This document shows, one piece after another, positions 1-11,700 of a stretch of 64,000 nucleotides of DNA (position 1 is the first letter of the stretch; each line of letters starts with the position of its first letter). The stretch comes from Liopterus haemorrhoidalis (Eukaryota; Arthropoda; Insecta; Coleoptera; Dytiscidae): assembly GCA_963971575.1 (NCBI GenBank), contig OZ020618.1:29006540-29070539 (forward strand), read 5' to 3'. Made by a program: the position numbers and the translations under genes. The notes under the pieces were generated by a model. That model was given only the letters and a program-made list of their open reading frames with translations, ran no database searches and was not told the origin of the DNA.

Positions 1-2175
1 TTCAGTTGGTCTTGTTTTAGTTATCGTCTATCAGTTTGCCTGTCTGTCAACAATATACAAATGTAATCATAAGAATGTGGCAACTATTAAGTCGAATATA
101 AAATTGGGCAAAATGTCATCAAAAACCAAAATTTGTATGTGTATATGTACGCAGGATTTTTTCTTAAAGTTTCGCCATTAAGCGTTAAAATACCCGTTCT
201 GGTGAAAAAATTCCTGAAATAACTTAATTCGTATGCTATTTACATTGCTATTGAAACGCACGCAGCCGGTGTGGGAATGAATAAATTGGCACCAATGCGC
301 ATGTGCGGAATTGCAGGAACGTTCATTCCCGTACAGCCTGCGCGCATTAATGATTGTCAACAGTAGCTTTATTCGCGGATGAAATTTCTTAAAATTTAGT
401 TCATCACACCTGTGCGCATTATTCCTTTTAGTGTTCACAGATGAAATAGTTAATTTTTCTGAAAAGATGTTTATTATTCGCGGTAACCTTCACACAACTA
501 CATAACCTGTTCATAGCAAGTCGATCATGTTTGACATCTTTGTCAGATCCTCCGCGTTGTTAGTTTCGTTGAATTTAATTAATAAACTGAGTTCTGCCAC
601 TTAAATTTACTACACAGTGATTACAATCTTATCAGTCAGCCAAATTTATCATTTGCAGGGACAAGAATAGCTAACATGTTTTTAGTCGAACATGCGCATT
701 AAACATGTTCATGAGCATATTCCTTAACTGTTGGTACCTTATTAAAAACTTTATCCGCGAACAAAGCTAATATTTGCATTGTAATCGTAATCATAGGAAA
801 AGCATGGTGTGCAACACGCGCAGAATGCATATTCCGCACTAGAATAGCAATTCATTTTCGTACACTACTCGTGTGAATTAACGGGTAAAAGCGCGAGTAT
901 CTGAGCCCATCCTATATTATCAATCAGCTGTCTGCCATATCAATAGCGTCGTTGGATTTTAGTAGTTTATATTATATACATACTTTATATTATATTGATT
1001 TTCTTTGCTCTGTTTTAAAACTAAATCCTGTTTTTTAACCTATAATACATTCGAAATTTTTAAAAATTTTCTGTTCCACTGACCTATGTAGTATTGTTTG
1101 CCGCATAATTGATTGCTGTGCCATTTTCTAAAACAACAGACTCGGCTACTTCATTATTTGAAAAATGCTTATCAGATATACCTAGATTGAATTGTTCTGC
1201 AATTATGTTTTCCTAAATCAGTTTCGTAACAAAAATTTTCAACAAATGTAATCAACAACATCTTTTATGAAATGAAATATTTTCTGTTACTTCGTTTATA
1301 TATTATTTTATATTTTGTTTATATCGAATAATTCAACATTGGAGAGTTATGAAAATTTCCACAGAAAATGTACAAAAATGAGTTAACATCTTCAATGAAA
1401 CAAAATTAAAGGCTATTATAAGATTGCAATTAAATATACCTACCAATATCTATAAAACTGTATCTAGGAAAATGCAAATAGGTTACAAAAGCCTAGGTAG
1501 CGCATAGGACAGAGAAGATAAGTTTTCTGTTTATAGTCCTTCGTTACTATAGAGAGGGGTTAAGGGCTGATCTGGACCCGGGGAAACAATAATACCAACC
1601 CTCCCCTCCTGGAAAACGACAATTACGGGCCCAATGACAAATAAAAACATGCGCGTTGTTTTTATTTTTTTTTCTGTAATATATACCATATGTACTCATA
1701 AGCCAACATTAGAAACTCCATAAAGATTCCTAAAATACTCACAACTTATGACAGCTAAATACATAAACAAACTGTGCAGTCCCATACTTCTGTAACGAAT
1801 CGGTCAGTCCGCCGGAACAATGAACCAAACTTTCACATATCACCCGTCGCGAGATTTTCTTTGAAAGGGGTTACCACCGTTTTTATTTGTTTTTTTTTTG
1901 ATTTTACAAAGGTATTTTAAAATAAACATTTTAAGAATTCAGATAATAAAATCCCATCTCTCTGAAGAGGAGATCAGACAGTATTCCGTCCGGTTAGCAT
2001 TAACATCTAATTTGTTGAATTCTTAGAGGCACTGTGTCGGCATTCTGGTGGTCTATCAGATTCTATTTGTTTTATACTTTTAATTATCTTAATACTTATA
2101 TTTTAATCTGTTGTAAATATTACTTTTAATAAATCATATTCATTCATTTTAAACCGTCGTACTTAACGTGTGTAA
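1..2175. other. Non-coding AT-rich stretch with repeat fragments
   Basis: No convincing gene. The stretch holds a small MITE (about 256-348), a GCGCAGAATGCATATTCC motif near 819-836 that recurs near 8666, and a C/G-rich fragment at 1560-1640 resembling 50510-50610. The short piece at 1750-1790 resembles part of the dispersed repeat at 44.2 kb. 1960-2160 reads like a degraded 3' tail ending in AATAAA-type sequence, but I cannot assign it. Confidence 0.5.
256..348. mobile_element. Short MITE with GCGCGCAGGCTGTACGGGAAT-type ends
   Basis: The left end (CGCACGCAGCCGG..GGGAATGA) and the right end (TCATTCCCGTACAGCCTGCG) are imperfect inverted repeats, about 93 bp apart, around a core with CACCAATGCGCATGTGCG. 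The same core and ends occur at 8421-8586, so this is a dispersed family. No coding capacity. Superfamily not assigned. Confidence 0.5.
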
Positions 2176-3181
2176 AGGATTCCACACACCAAAGCGGCCG
2201 CGGTGGCGGCCACGGTAGCGGCCACGGTAGCGATACGACTAGCGATCAGGTCTCCTCACACTAACGCGGTGGGAGTGGCGGTAGCGGTAGCGATCAGTTA
2301 GTGAATCACGGTATATAGTTGTATGATAATATTGATTGCGAGAATACAATAGAATAATTAATTGTATGTAGAGGAAAAATAATAATCTACTTACAATCTG
2401 TTTCAAACGGTTAGGCGGAACTAAATGGGAATTTCGTTCTTTTAGGTTGTCACGAAAAGGGACCTTGCTTGGGTTATTTCATTTTTCACGTTGGAATGTC
2501 AAAATTTAAAATTCCAACAATGAAACCATGGAAACGAATGACATATGTCAAACTTAAATTAATTTTCTTACATATTTTAATGACAAAAAATAAATAAATG
2601 GGATATTTGTATTAAGAATGACACAAAAAATCAAAATATAAAGAAAATGACATTTTAAAATGATATTAACCTTAACCAAAAAATGTTTGTTGCAAGTATG
2701 ATTTACGAAGCTTAAACAAAACGGCTGAAAAACATTATTTAAACGATGAAAGTAACTAGATTGCAAAATCTAGTTCCGCTTAATCGTTTGGAACAGACTT
2801 TACTATCAATTTCCAAAACTTTTCCTATTTCGTCCCACACTTTATTTGTTTTCCTAATATTCTTGTAATCAGGATGTGCTAAGTCATACAAAATTAAATG
2901 ATCCTTTCCTGATCTATGATTTTTTCTGTTAAATTATCTATTTTCGACATTATTTTCTTAAATATATTCACTCTGTAGTATATAAACAATGAATATCGCG
3001 CGGCCTAACGCAACTTGTCGAGTTTGGCCGCCAGTGTTTGGTGATCGCTAGACTGAACGCTGCAGTCGGTGGCGTTCTCAGATAGCGGAACGCTTGTATG
3101 TGCGTGGTCTCATTGTATTGTATAGGTTGCGTTAGGCCGCTGCATTATCGCCACCGCGGCCGCTTTGGTATGTGGAATCCT
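2176..3181. mobile_element. PIF/Harbinger-like non-autonomous TIR element
   Basis: The ends are about 32-bp inverted repeats beginning AGGATTCCACACACCAAAGC, with GCGGCCGC inside them, and near-identical at the right end (3149-3181). They are flanked by a direct TAA on each side (2173-2175 and 3182-3184), the 3-bp TWA duplication known for PIF/Harbinger. The subterminal DNA is GC-rich with repeated GCGGCCACGGTA units, unlike the AT-rich surroundings. No transposase is visible. A separate TIR element (2398-2796) is nested in its middle. Superfamily assignment rests on the target-site duplication only. Confidence 0.7.
2398..2796. mobile_element. Nested TIR element, AAACGGTTAAGCGGAACTA family
   Basis: The left end TTTCAAACGGTTAGGCGGAACTA and the inverted right end TAGTTCCGCTTAATCGTTTGGAA enclose about 400 bp. 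A copy in opposite orientation lies at 55826-56683 and shares the internal sequence, including the TGTGTCATTCTTAAT stretch. It sits inside the Harbinger-like element and is therefore younger. No coding capacity. Confidence 0.65.
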
Positions 3182-3184
3182 TAA

Positions 3185-3540
3185 ACCTTCATCTTTAAGA
3201 ATTTAAGTGAACAGCTAAGATCCAGACTAATTACAAGATGCCTGATTAGTCGGTTGGTAAGTACTAATACATATCATTTAATTCATAAATCGTAATTTAT
3301 TTATTTATTTATTTTGTAATGATGAACCCTGGATGTCAGTAATCTCATTTCAGTTTGAGATCAGACTTTATATGTATATCACAGGCTCGCTACCTAGTTG
3401 ATAATAAATGGTACGTTGTAAAGTAACGTACCGGGCTCGCTACATTTCATCTGAAGCCGGAACCAATAAACACCCAAAATCAGAAATAATCAAGTTGGAT
3501 ACTGATTTGTAAAAAATTGATGTGAATTTTCACACATTTC
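3185..3540. other. Unassigned spacer with a short hairpin
   Basis: No gene seen. A perfect 8-bp stem (GGTACGTT..AACGTACC, 3411-3433) separated by 7 bases lies between two CGGGCTCGCTAC/CAGGCTCGCTAC direct repeats. It could be a fragment of an older repeat. Confidence 0.3.
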
Positions 3541-4569
3541 AGGGTTTTGCAGGTATTTAAGTGAATGATGATTATTTGGAATGCTAAAACAAATTTAAAT
3601 ATTAAAATATTTTTTTTTTGTTAATTTTAATTAGAACGCCTAATACCATTATTTAGGTTTCTAAACATGTGCAGTACTTTTTTTTTTTATATAGCAAGGT
3701 TCATTAAGAATTTTTAAAATTGCGCCTATGGCTTCCATTGGTTGTTATAAGTTCCGCCCCTCTGATTTCGTGTACATTGAAACAGAATTAAATTATAATT
3801 TAAACAATTTCCACTGGTTATTAAATTTACGCTTTTAAAAATTAAATGCAACATTTTCCAAAATATAACTAGAATTTTGAAAAAATAATTTAAACAATAT
3901 AAAAATTTTAAAAAAAAATATATATATTGTCTCTTCTCGCAGGGTTCGATCCCTTTCGGATCGAGTTACTTGGGTGAAACGCCAGCATCAAAACCACTAC
4001 ACCAGCATACACGTTCCATTGTAGCGTGTTACAAAGCTATAACTGGTGTACATTACTAGCAAAAAATCACAAAAAATGCGTTTTTTTCCAAAATCGTAAT
4101 ATGATCAAAAATTCCTGTTGTACTATTCCGGTTCACACCAATGTACATTACTTAGAATTTTTTCAGATTTTTAGTTTAAACCATCTGGGCTACAGAGTGT
4201 GGGACAAAACATTTTTTGCAAAATTTTGGCAAAAATCGCTTAAAAATAATTTATTTTGCATAAATAAAAATTTGATCGTTAATCCACGTACCAAGGGCTT
4301 TTATTTGATACCCTACTCAGAATTATAAAAAAATATTTTCTTTTTTCGTTGAGCACATATTTGTTTATATTTTTAGGCGGATATGTTTTTTAGATGTTTT
4401 AGTATTTTGCCTATGTGCGGGTCAAAGAGTTGTATAAGCATGCCAAATTTCAACTCTCTAGGTTTAGCCGTTTGGCTACAATTTTTACCGAACAGACAGC
4501 CAGACAGACAGACAGACAGACGACAAAATGACGGTATAAGGGTTTTTTGGTCATACCTACAAAACCCTA
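3541..4569 (-). mobile_element. CTGT-microsatellite TIR family, copy C (inverted)
   Basis: This is one of several copies of a roughly 1-kb repeat with ends AGGGTTTTGTAGGTATGACC and (inverted) AGGGTTTTGCAGGTATTT. Read on the minus strand it has the end, then a CTGT/CAGA microsatellite (4496-4521), TTGTAGCCAAACGGCTAAACC, an AT-rich core, a tRNA-like module (about 3931-4011) and a T-rich block. Related copies: 13565-13945, 47575-48573, 51340-51790, 57450-58539, 59109-60125. The short ORFs here (4026-4328, 4383-4595) are not conserved as protein between copies. Confidence 0.65.
3931..4011 (-). repeat. tRNA-like module inside copy C
   Basis: Read on the minus strand it contains TGGTGTAGTGGTTTTGATGC (A-box-like), CTGGCGTTTCACCCAAGT (close to the anticodon arm of tRNA-Glu) and GGATCGAACCCTGCGAG (B-box-like), then a run of T that could end Pol III transcription. 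The acceptor and D stems do not close well, so it is a relic rather than a working tRNA gene. The corresponding place in copies A and B carries different tRNA-like sequences. Confidence 0.45.
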
Positions 4570-4739
4570 AAAAAGAATCCAGTCCAGGGTCCTGAAGTTT
4601 TCCCGGGTCCCGGTAATTTGTACAGGCTTCCCCTCGTTACCCATGTTTATAGATATGAACGACAAGTTAATACGAGTCTCTATACTACGTGTAGTATTGT
4701 GCCTGTGCACTATATTGCAAGGTCTGGCTAACTGTAGCT

Positions 4740-4934
4740 GCACAAGAAAAATTCTGAAATGGTCACCACAAGACTATTAGAAGTAGATGTAGACTCATAC
4801 TAGGTGGACGGACGATATTACGAGAATTAGTGAAAACTGAATATTGTTTCCCAAGACAGAAAGGTATGGAGAAGTAATGTTGAGGCATATGTTCAGCAGT
4901 GGACGAATTCGGCTGGTGGATAATGATGATGATA
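4740..4934 (+). mobile_element. 3' tail of a non-LTR retrotransposon
   Basis: One frame reads a C-terminal stretch resembling V-E-A-Y-V-Q-Q-W-T-N, followed by a GATGATGAT-type microsatellite at 4920-4934. That terminus is well known for RTE-like elements in insects. The 5' part is gone. Fragmentary; clade is inferred. Confidence 0.4.
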
Positions 4935-5430
4935 CAGGTACTCGTTTTAAGTATTAAATACTGGAGGCCTTCACCTTTTTAATAATTATTTTTCCATAAT
5001 TACTTTTACGATAATTTTTAAATCGGAAAACTTGTAGCAAATCTTGAACCAACAGTAATATCATTAAATTTAAACGCGTTTGTCTTCCTTATTTTCAAAC
5101 ATCTCAAAGTGAGGTGTAATCATTCGTTTGAAATAGCGTCATGGTTTGCTAAATCTCGAGGTGAAAAGGTCTTTATTCCAGAATTTAAGAGGAAACTTTG
5201 TACGATTCAAACTTGCCAAATCGTTGTGCTTGTAGCCATTCTTCAGAGAGAACTGTAACAATTCACCACCAAAGAACGGAATTGTGTCTCATTTGGGGAT
5301 CATATCTTAGTTTCCGAGAAGAGCAGAGAAAAGGACTGTTACACAATTAGTGATTTTATCATTGAGGTTTCATACAATTTCAACGAATGCATTTTTGGAC
5401 CCATCAACAAACTAAACAAAGAGAAAAACT
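4935..5430. other. Unassigned AT-rich spacer
   Basis: No open frame of useful length and no recognisable repeat ends were found. Confidence 0.3.
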
Positions 5431-5435
5431 AAAGA

Positions 5436-5570
5436 ATAGTATTTTATTTAACAAGCATATAATGTAGGCTATATTACACGAGGATGAAGTTTACAACACA
5501 AACCGAAGCAGAGTTTTGTAATCATCTGAGTGTAATATAGCCATCAAATGCGAGTCAAATACAATATTTT
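5436..5570. mobile_element. Small MITE with GGCTATATTACAC termini
   Basis: The stretch AGTATTTTATTT..TAGGCTATATTACACGAGGATG at the left is matched in inverted orientation by CATCTGAGTGTAATATAGCC..AAATACAATATTTTAT at the right. About 135 bp, non-coding. Confidence 0.45.
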
Positions 5571-5659
5571 ATCTACAACTATACAGGTTTTAGTAATGAC
5601 TAGTTAACTTTTGCAGGATTTCAGTAAGATTATGAAAAAAGTAGTAAATTTAATTTACA

Positions 5660-5848
5660 GATTACCACTTGTTCGCATCGATGGGTCACGCACTTGCCGA
5701 GCAGCACTTTTGTTCATATGAAAATGTAAAAGAATGGCTAGATGAATGGTTTGCGGGGAAAGGGGAAGAGTTCTACTGGCGAGGTATTCACAAATTGCCT
5801 GAAAGATGGGAAAAATGTATAACTTCTAATGGAGCATACTTTGAATAA
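5660..5848 (+). pseudogene. Mariner transposase C-terminal fragment
   Basis: A 62-codon frame starts at the third catalytic aspartate region (D-Y-H-L, as in S-D-Y-H-L of mariner) and reads S-M-G-H-A-L-A-E-Q-H-F, then E-E-F-Y-W-R-G-I-H-K-L-P-E-R-W-E-K-C, ending ..A-Y-F-E and TAA followed by AATAAA. This is the standard end of a DD34D mariner transposase (about 345 residues when complete). Everything before the third aspartate is missing, with a stop just upstream, so it is a 5'-deleted relic. It is clearly related to, but diverged from, the mariner at 48.8-49.9 kb. Confidence 0.85.
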
Positions 5849-6510
5849 ATAAACTTTTACTGTTCATTAGAGTTTAATGTGTTTTATTAAAAAAAAAAAT
5901 CTGCATTTCATACTTAGAGTAGACCTGGTAAATATACAGAAATTCAAAGCGTCAATTGTAAAACTATAGAACTTATATCAAAACATGGCTACCGAATTAT
6001 CAGCTAATTGTAACCTACAACAATATGTCTAAAATTTAATTATCCACGCATCGCACCTGTAAGCACAGATTCATATACGGGCCTGCCCCCCTTTATATCT
6101 TTTGAAATGCTGTTACGGTCGCTGGTGAGCGATAACAACCACATAATTCACCACTCTATGCAACCACAAATTATAGAATTGTCTTGTCAACATGCGGATA
6201 CAACAAAACAACGCGAACCTTTTATACAGGACGTGTTACCAGGGCCAGTCTTTTTTTAGGGCTCAAATAGTTCTTAACGATAAAAAAACAAACCTAACAT
6301 AGTTTTAACAAAATGAAATAATATATATATATATATATATTAAATGTTCCTGATTTAGTTTCGAATTTATCCTTCCTTTTTTTCTTTTCTTTTCTTTTTT
6401 TTTTCTTCTATTCTGTGTTTTTTTTTTTTTCTAGGGCCTCATGTTGCTTAGAATCCGGATGCCTTTTACTCGCTGCAACCCCCCTGTGGCCGGTTCTATA
6501 TGTTACAATA

Positions 6511-6698
6511 GGCTCTTTTAGCGAACGCAACTGTTAAGTATGTTGACTGACAATGGGCACGTTTAACGAATGCTACTAAGAATCAACACTCAACCTGTTT
6601 AATAAGTAATTAAAGTCAACTGTTCGCTAAACGAACAGCAAGCGAAATACTGCAATCTATATGTCAACATACTCAACAGCTGCATTCGGTAAACTCAC
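6511..6698. mobile_element. MITE with AGTATGTTGAC inverted ends
   Basis: The left end GGCTCTTTTAGCGAACGCAA..AAGTATGTTGAC and the right end GTCAACATACTCAACAGCTG..ACTCACCC are inverted repeats of roughly 38 bp. The core repeats GTTCGCTAAACGAAC, itself a palindrome. Non-coding; superfamily unknown. Confidence 0.6.
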
Positions 6699-6869
6699 CC
6701 AATAAATATTATGCGAGAATTTTTTGCTGCACAACTCATATCGAAACCCGGTGTTAGTGATTGCGGCCAATATCAGGTTTACCGCGCTGTATTTCTTTTT
6801 GAAGAAAATTTTTCGGAATGAGAATGGTCAGTGGAGATTTCGGATGAACTTCGTTTCTTCATAAAAAAA

Positions 6870-7105
6870 TAACATCTCAGGTGGCTAGCCAAGGAAAGAA
6901 ATGCACTAAAAATCCACGAATCCAAACCCGTACCTCAACGAAGACCTAGAGGCCAATGGAAAGGCGACGTAGAAAAGGATAACAAAAAGATCAAGATAGC
7001 CAAATGGAAAAGTATAGCCAAAGAAAGAGAGATGAATGGAAGAATATGTTGACGGAAGCGCATATCCTAGTAGAATAGTAGAGATGGAGAAGAAGAAGAT
7101 TTATT
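6870..7105 (+). mobile_element. 3' end of an RTE-like non-LTR retrotransposon
   Basis: The + strand translates as the C-terminal tail seen in many RTE-like pol proteins: R-R-P-R-G-Q-W-K-G-D-V-E-K-D, then I-A-K-W-K-S-I-A-K-E-R. It is followed by a stop and a GAAGAAGAAG simple repeat at 7089-7100. RT and endonuclease are absent (5' truncation, usual for LINE insertions). Confidence 0.6.
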
Positions 7106-7679
7106 TTTATGGGGCTACGTAAACAGTTAAATCTATTACTTATTTCAGCCTTTTAAACTGAAAGCTGGAATAAGTGTGAAAAATGTGTGAGAAAGTCATA
7201 CAAAATATGGTGAAGGAGGGAGGTTTTTTTTGCGGTTAAACGCCATTATTTGCCCAACAATATGTATATTACTTGTGGTCCAATGTTCAACATTAATCCA
7301 ACTTGTGGGTAGTAGTTAATAAGAATCAGAAAAAAAGAATTGTATGGTTTATTTTACGGTATTAATATTTGAATAAATGTTACGCTTAAATAACTATTAT
7401 TACTTATACATTTGATATTTTATTGCTTTCTTATCAAATAGCTACCGAAACCATAAATAAAATGTATCAAAGCTGCTAGAGCGAAGCTAACTAAACATAA
7501 TAACAAAGTCATTGTTTATATGCATTTTATGAATAATAAACTATGAGCCATACATCTATATGAACAAATCACTTAAAAACTACCTACATCAGCTGTTACT
7601 AGCATATACAAAATTACTCTTGCGCTTTATTTCGTAATCTTCTTCGTTCCTAATTCTTATAAGAATGATCAAGTATTAT

Positions 7680-7930
7680 TAGACAGCGGCCAATCCAGGC
7701 CCTAATACGTTTTAATCCTATTAAATCAAAAATAAACAATGCGGGTTTTCCATTTATGTAGAATTCAAACGTATTAAGACCTAGATTGGGCGCACTCTAA
7801 TTATTATCATTCATAGCTAGAGAGCGGCCAATATAGGTTTAAGACGTTCTAAGCCTATTAAATTAAAGAGATGAACGTTTTTTTTCAGTTAAGTAGGATT
7901 AAAACCTATTATGACCTAACATAACCTTAT
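7680..7930. mobile_element. Tandem pair of short MITEs (GCGGCCAAT ends)
   Basis: 7680-7798 begins AGACAGCGGCCAATCCAGG and ends, inverted, with CCTAGATTGGGCGCACTCT. A second, related unit starts at about 7821 (AGAGCGGCCAATATAGG) and shares ACGTTCTAAGCCTATTAAA. Non-coding. A head-to-tail pair suggests insertion of one copy next to another or unequal exchange. Confidence 0.5.
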
Positions 7931-7975
7931 TCTATTCATAGCATTCTAATTACAAAGAGATTTGAATAAAATTAC

Positions 7976-8260
7976 TCGACCCGATAATATTGTACCCGTG
8001 TTCGATTTTGATTACCGGCTACCCGTTATCAACCTATCACTCGATACTATTAACGGATAGACGATAATTAAGGAGTAATAGCGTTAAGTATTTTTGGCTA
8101 CCTATAAGTATTTTGTTGTACAAAATATTCCTTTCTCATAATTAGATAAATGAAAAGATTGAAGCAGGCCGCAAGTGGTTCTTTGGACTCTTCCATCTTT
8201 AATTAATGGATAGTGGGTATCGGGTACCCGGTTCCAGAAATTTTTAATTCTCGTCATTCC
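7976..8260. mobile_element. GGGTACCCG-rich TIR element, copy without captured gene
   Basis: It has degenerate repeats of ACCCG/CGGGTA type and a right terminus TTTTTAATTCTCGTCATTCC. The same structure, with the same right end, occurs at 37548-38518, where an RpS3 fragment lies in the middle. Here only about 285 bp of AT-rich filler is present. The left end is not well preserved. Confidence 0.5.
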
Positions 8261-8420
8261 TAATTGTCAACACAATGGTGGATATTGTCAAGATAATATC
8301 AAGAAAAAACAATTTATGCCTGTCTGTCTATTTGTCCAAGATATATTTTTTCCTACGATTACTATGGAACTGTCTCATTTCTATACTGTTAGTCGACAGG
8401 ATATTAGCTTAATTTCGAAT

Positions 8421-8586
8421 GTTAACCTCATGCGCGCGCAGGCTATACGGGAATAATAAATGCGCACCAATGCGCATGTGCGTCGTGCGGGATAAAATAA
8501 ATTCGCAGCAATGCACATGTGCACATGTGCAGTTTCCGAAAATTTTCATTCCCGTACTGGCTGCGCGCGCATTAATGGCCGTTAAC
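8421..8586. mobile_element. MITE with ATGCGCGCGCAGGC termini
   Basis: The terminal inverted repeats GTTAACctcATGCGCGCGCA and TGCGCGCGCATtaat..GTTAAC flank a core with two ATGCGCATGTGC-like units. It is a longer relative of the copy at 256-348. The ORF at 8419-8610 lies across it and is a by-product of its GC-rich composition. Confidence 0.6.
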
Positions 8587-8658
8587 CATATTTGTATTGT
8601 ATTTTCATGATTATTTATTTATTTATTGAAAAATGGTAATCGAAGGAAAGGCACAGTG

Positions 8659-8749
8659 AGCAACACGCGCAGAATGCATATTCCACACTCAAATGCTCGT
8701 TTGAAAACTTCATTCTCGTGCGAAATATGTGGCATTCCGCGCTAGTTGC
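8659..8749. mobile_element. 91-bp TIR fragment (GCAACACGCGCAGAATGC ends)
   Basis: GCAACACGCGCAGAATGC at the left matches GCATTCCGCGCTAGTTGC at the right as an imperfect inverted repeat. The left end recurs at 811-828, so it is dispersed. Non-coding. Confidence 0.45.
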
Positions 8750-11700
8750 ATAATATACTATTACGTAACTAAAAAACGTAAAATATCTTATTTATTATTA
8801 ATAACAAAAACGTAGATAATAAAACGAATCTTTTTTTTATTTGGGAAATTACGAGCTGGATGCCAACTATAATTTTGAAATGTATAACTTATGATTTACA
8901 ACAAAAATGTAGGTAACTCAAAAAGTAGTTGTGAATAAAAAAATCATTATTTTGTGTACAATGCTGTTTTTTCAATAAATATTTGGGGGGATATAGGGAG
9001 CACTATCTAATAACACTTTCGATTTGTTTCGTTCCAACGATATCCTTTTAGTTTGTCCCCAGGTAAAATTTGTTGTATTCCTGTTCCTGGTAAATGGTTC
9101 TCTTCCAAGTAGTTGTAGCTTTAGAAACGACTTTTTGTGCCCTATTCTCCCTACCGGAGTAAATAATAAAGAAGAAGAAGAAGAATTATCACATCAATAA
9201 TGTGAAGAAAAACAAACATTTGAGAAAAAATTCATAAAAACTATTTTTACTGTCGAAATTCTGTTCTCTATTTTGATGTTATCAAAATCCATTACACTCA
9301 ACAATTGATTAAACCATGGTTTTGATATGGTTTTTGTAGTTTATTGAATTTTCCAACATAAATTTATTCAAGTACTCATAATTCAAATTTAATCGTGCAT
9401 AAAAAAATGTTTTAAAACAGTATGCAATAACTTGAACAAAATTCTCTTACTCATCAACTAACTTCCGTTAAAAACTTAGGATATGAAAGGCAATAAAATG
9501 ATGTCATTGCAAAAAATTCTACCTAGAATTTGAATTGCGTACTTAAATCCACGAGTAAGCATTTGAGGTTATATGATTTCTATTAAAAATTAAACGACCT
9601 TAAAATGATGTAATGAAAGTATTGTTTACTATTGATTATGAGTCATTTTACCGTTTGCTTGATGACTTCAAATATGAGTTACCAAAGAGATGATTATCAA
9701 GAGAAATGCAAGTATGTAATTAATAAATATCAAGAATGTCTTTTGTTTATTAATAAATATTATGTATACTCACAAGTATTAATTATTCTAAACGTTACAA
9801 AATGTTCAACCTAGAATTTCCCATAAGACAAATATGTAAAGTGTACTTAACTACGGCAGGATCTATACACATCAGTGACCTCGACAATATAGGTACAGTG
9901 TATTTTTGTTGTCCTTAGGAAATTGTAGTCAGTAATCAATAACAAAGGTAGTTTTCTTGTAGCTTTGAAAATAGTTAACGTCAAAACCGCAGTCGACACT
10001 CCTGAAATTTTCCGTAGTCCCACTTTCAGAAAGTGCTCTACAACGTGCTTCAGACAAGACAAAGAAATTATAATAATGGTGCTTTTTATTGCAATTGCAA
10101 TTTTACATTCTAGTTTCGATCTCGACAAATTATAAATCAATCTAAACCAGGTATGTCCAACCTACGCCCAGGGGAATCCGGGACGCAACCTGATTTTATC
10201 CAGCCCGCGAAGAATTTTTCATATTTCACTGGATCCGGTTCGCCAGCAACCTGAAGAATGTTTTTCTGTTTTCGGAGGCGGTTAGTTAGTTAAATTTTTT
10301 GGCTCACAGCAACAATGGCTATTTGTGCCTAACATAGCCCATCAAAATGTTTTTTTTTTAAACGTTTTATAGTAATGATAATTTCAATGAAGTAAAAAAA
10401 CTAATAAAGACGTATTGCTTTTTACAAACTACCAGTGGCAGCTGAGGTATAGTGGCGTTGGGACAGTGTCCTCCTAAAAAATTTAATAAGGAAAACTGAA
10501 TTTAAAATCTTATTTATACTTTAAAATTGCATTAAAATAACTAAATATATCTGCGTATATTTATTTTTATTATTTCTAATTCAAAGATTTTTTATATATG
10601 TGTTAGATTTTAAAAATTTAGATCTAGAAAACAATACTGTGGACACTACACGTTAGTGTCCCGCTACAGTGTTGCCACATGCAATTTCTAATGTATTTAT
10701 CTACGCAAGTAATATAAATTAGCTTATCGTTCGTTTGATTTGATTTTACTCAGACGTGAAACTGGATACAGTGCGTTGTATTAAAACTAACGTGCTTAAC
10801 TACGAAACTATATTATTAATAAAAAACCACTGATCTAGATCTTCTTCTTCTTCTTTACTGATCCAGATACTAGTATTATTATCTGTTATCTTTTATCCAG
10901 ATAACCTTCGTTATCCAATCTTTTTCATTTAAATTTAAACATTTCAGATACCGTTAAAGATAATAAAAGATAACATATAACTTTTTTCTTATTTGGTCTG
11001 AACTTTTTCCCGTTTTCCTTTTTTTTTGTCTTTACTTCGATCCAAGTTATTTTCTTTTGCTCTTCATTTCTATTTTTGTTAACTAAATAATGCATCATAT
11101 TATCTGGTATCTGTAGTCAAAAAATTTTTTTTTTGGCACAACACTGATTACAATACGATTGCAAATATAATTATTTCACATAAAAACACCTTTTAACAAA
11201 AACATGTTTCTCAAGAAATTAGTTTATTAAAATGAATGTAATTGTTATTGGGTGTAACTGGTGTAAATATTACAAGTGTCTGTTTAAGATATTATTTATG
11301 AGAAGTATATGACAATACAGATAACGAAGGCGCCAGTCATATTATATAGAGCAAATTAGCAAAACATATATTCATAGTAATTCAGTTTTTGTACTGCTCA
11401 TATCAGGCATTAACTGGGGAGTGTCGCCTTAATTGTAACATTCAGATACTTTTTACATGTAATTAAAATCTTTTTAACTGCATATGCTTGAGTATATCTT
11501 AATTAATTCAAAGCGGTTGCGAGTTCGAGAGTAAAACGACATTTTTATAACATTAAAAACATTCTCTCCATCATACACAGTGCTCATTCAGCGTTTTGTT
11601 TTTTTCAGAATTACTTTTAAAACGCTCAACTCAATCTGGGGTTATTACTCATGCTCATTATTTGCTAGAAAAATTAAGACAAGTGAAATATATTCGATAT

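Noticed and set aside
4026..4328. 100-codon frame and the neighbouring 4383-4595 frame
   Set aside because: They lie in the CTGT-family repeat; homologous copies do not keep the frames.
10146..10350. Complete hAT-like element starting CAGGTATGTCCAACC
   Set aside because: No inverted right end or 8-bp duplication could be found.
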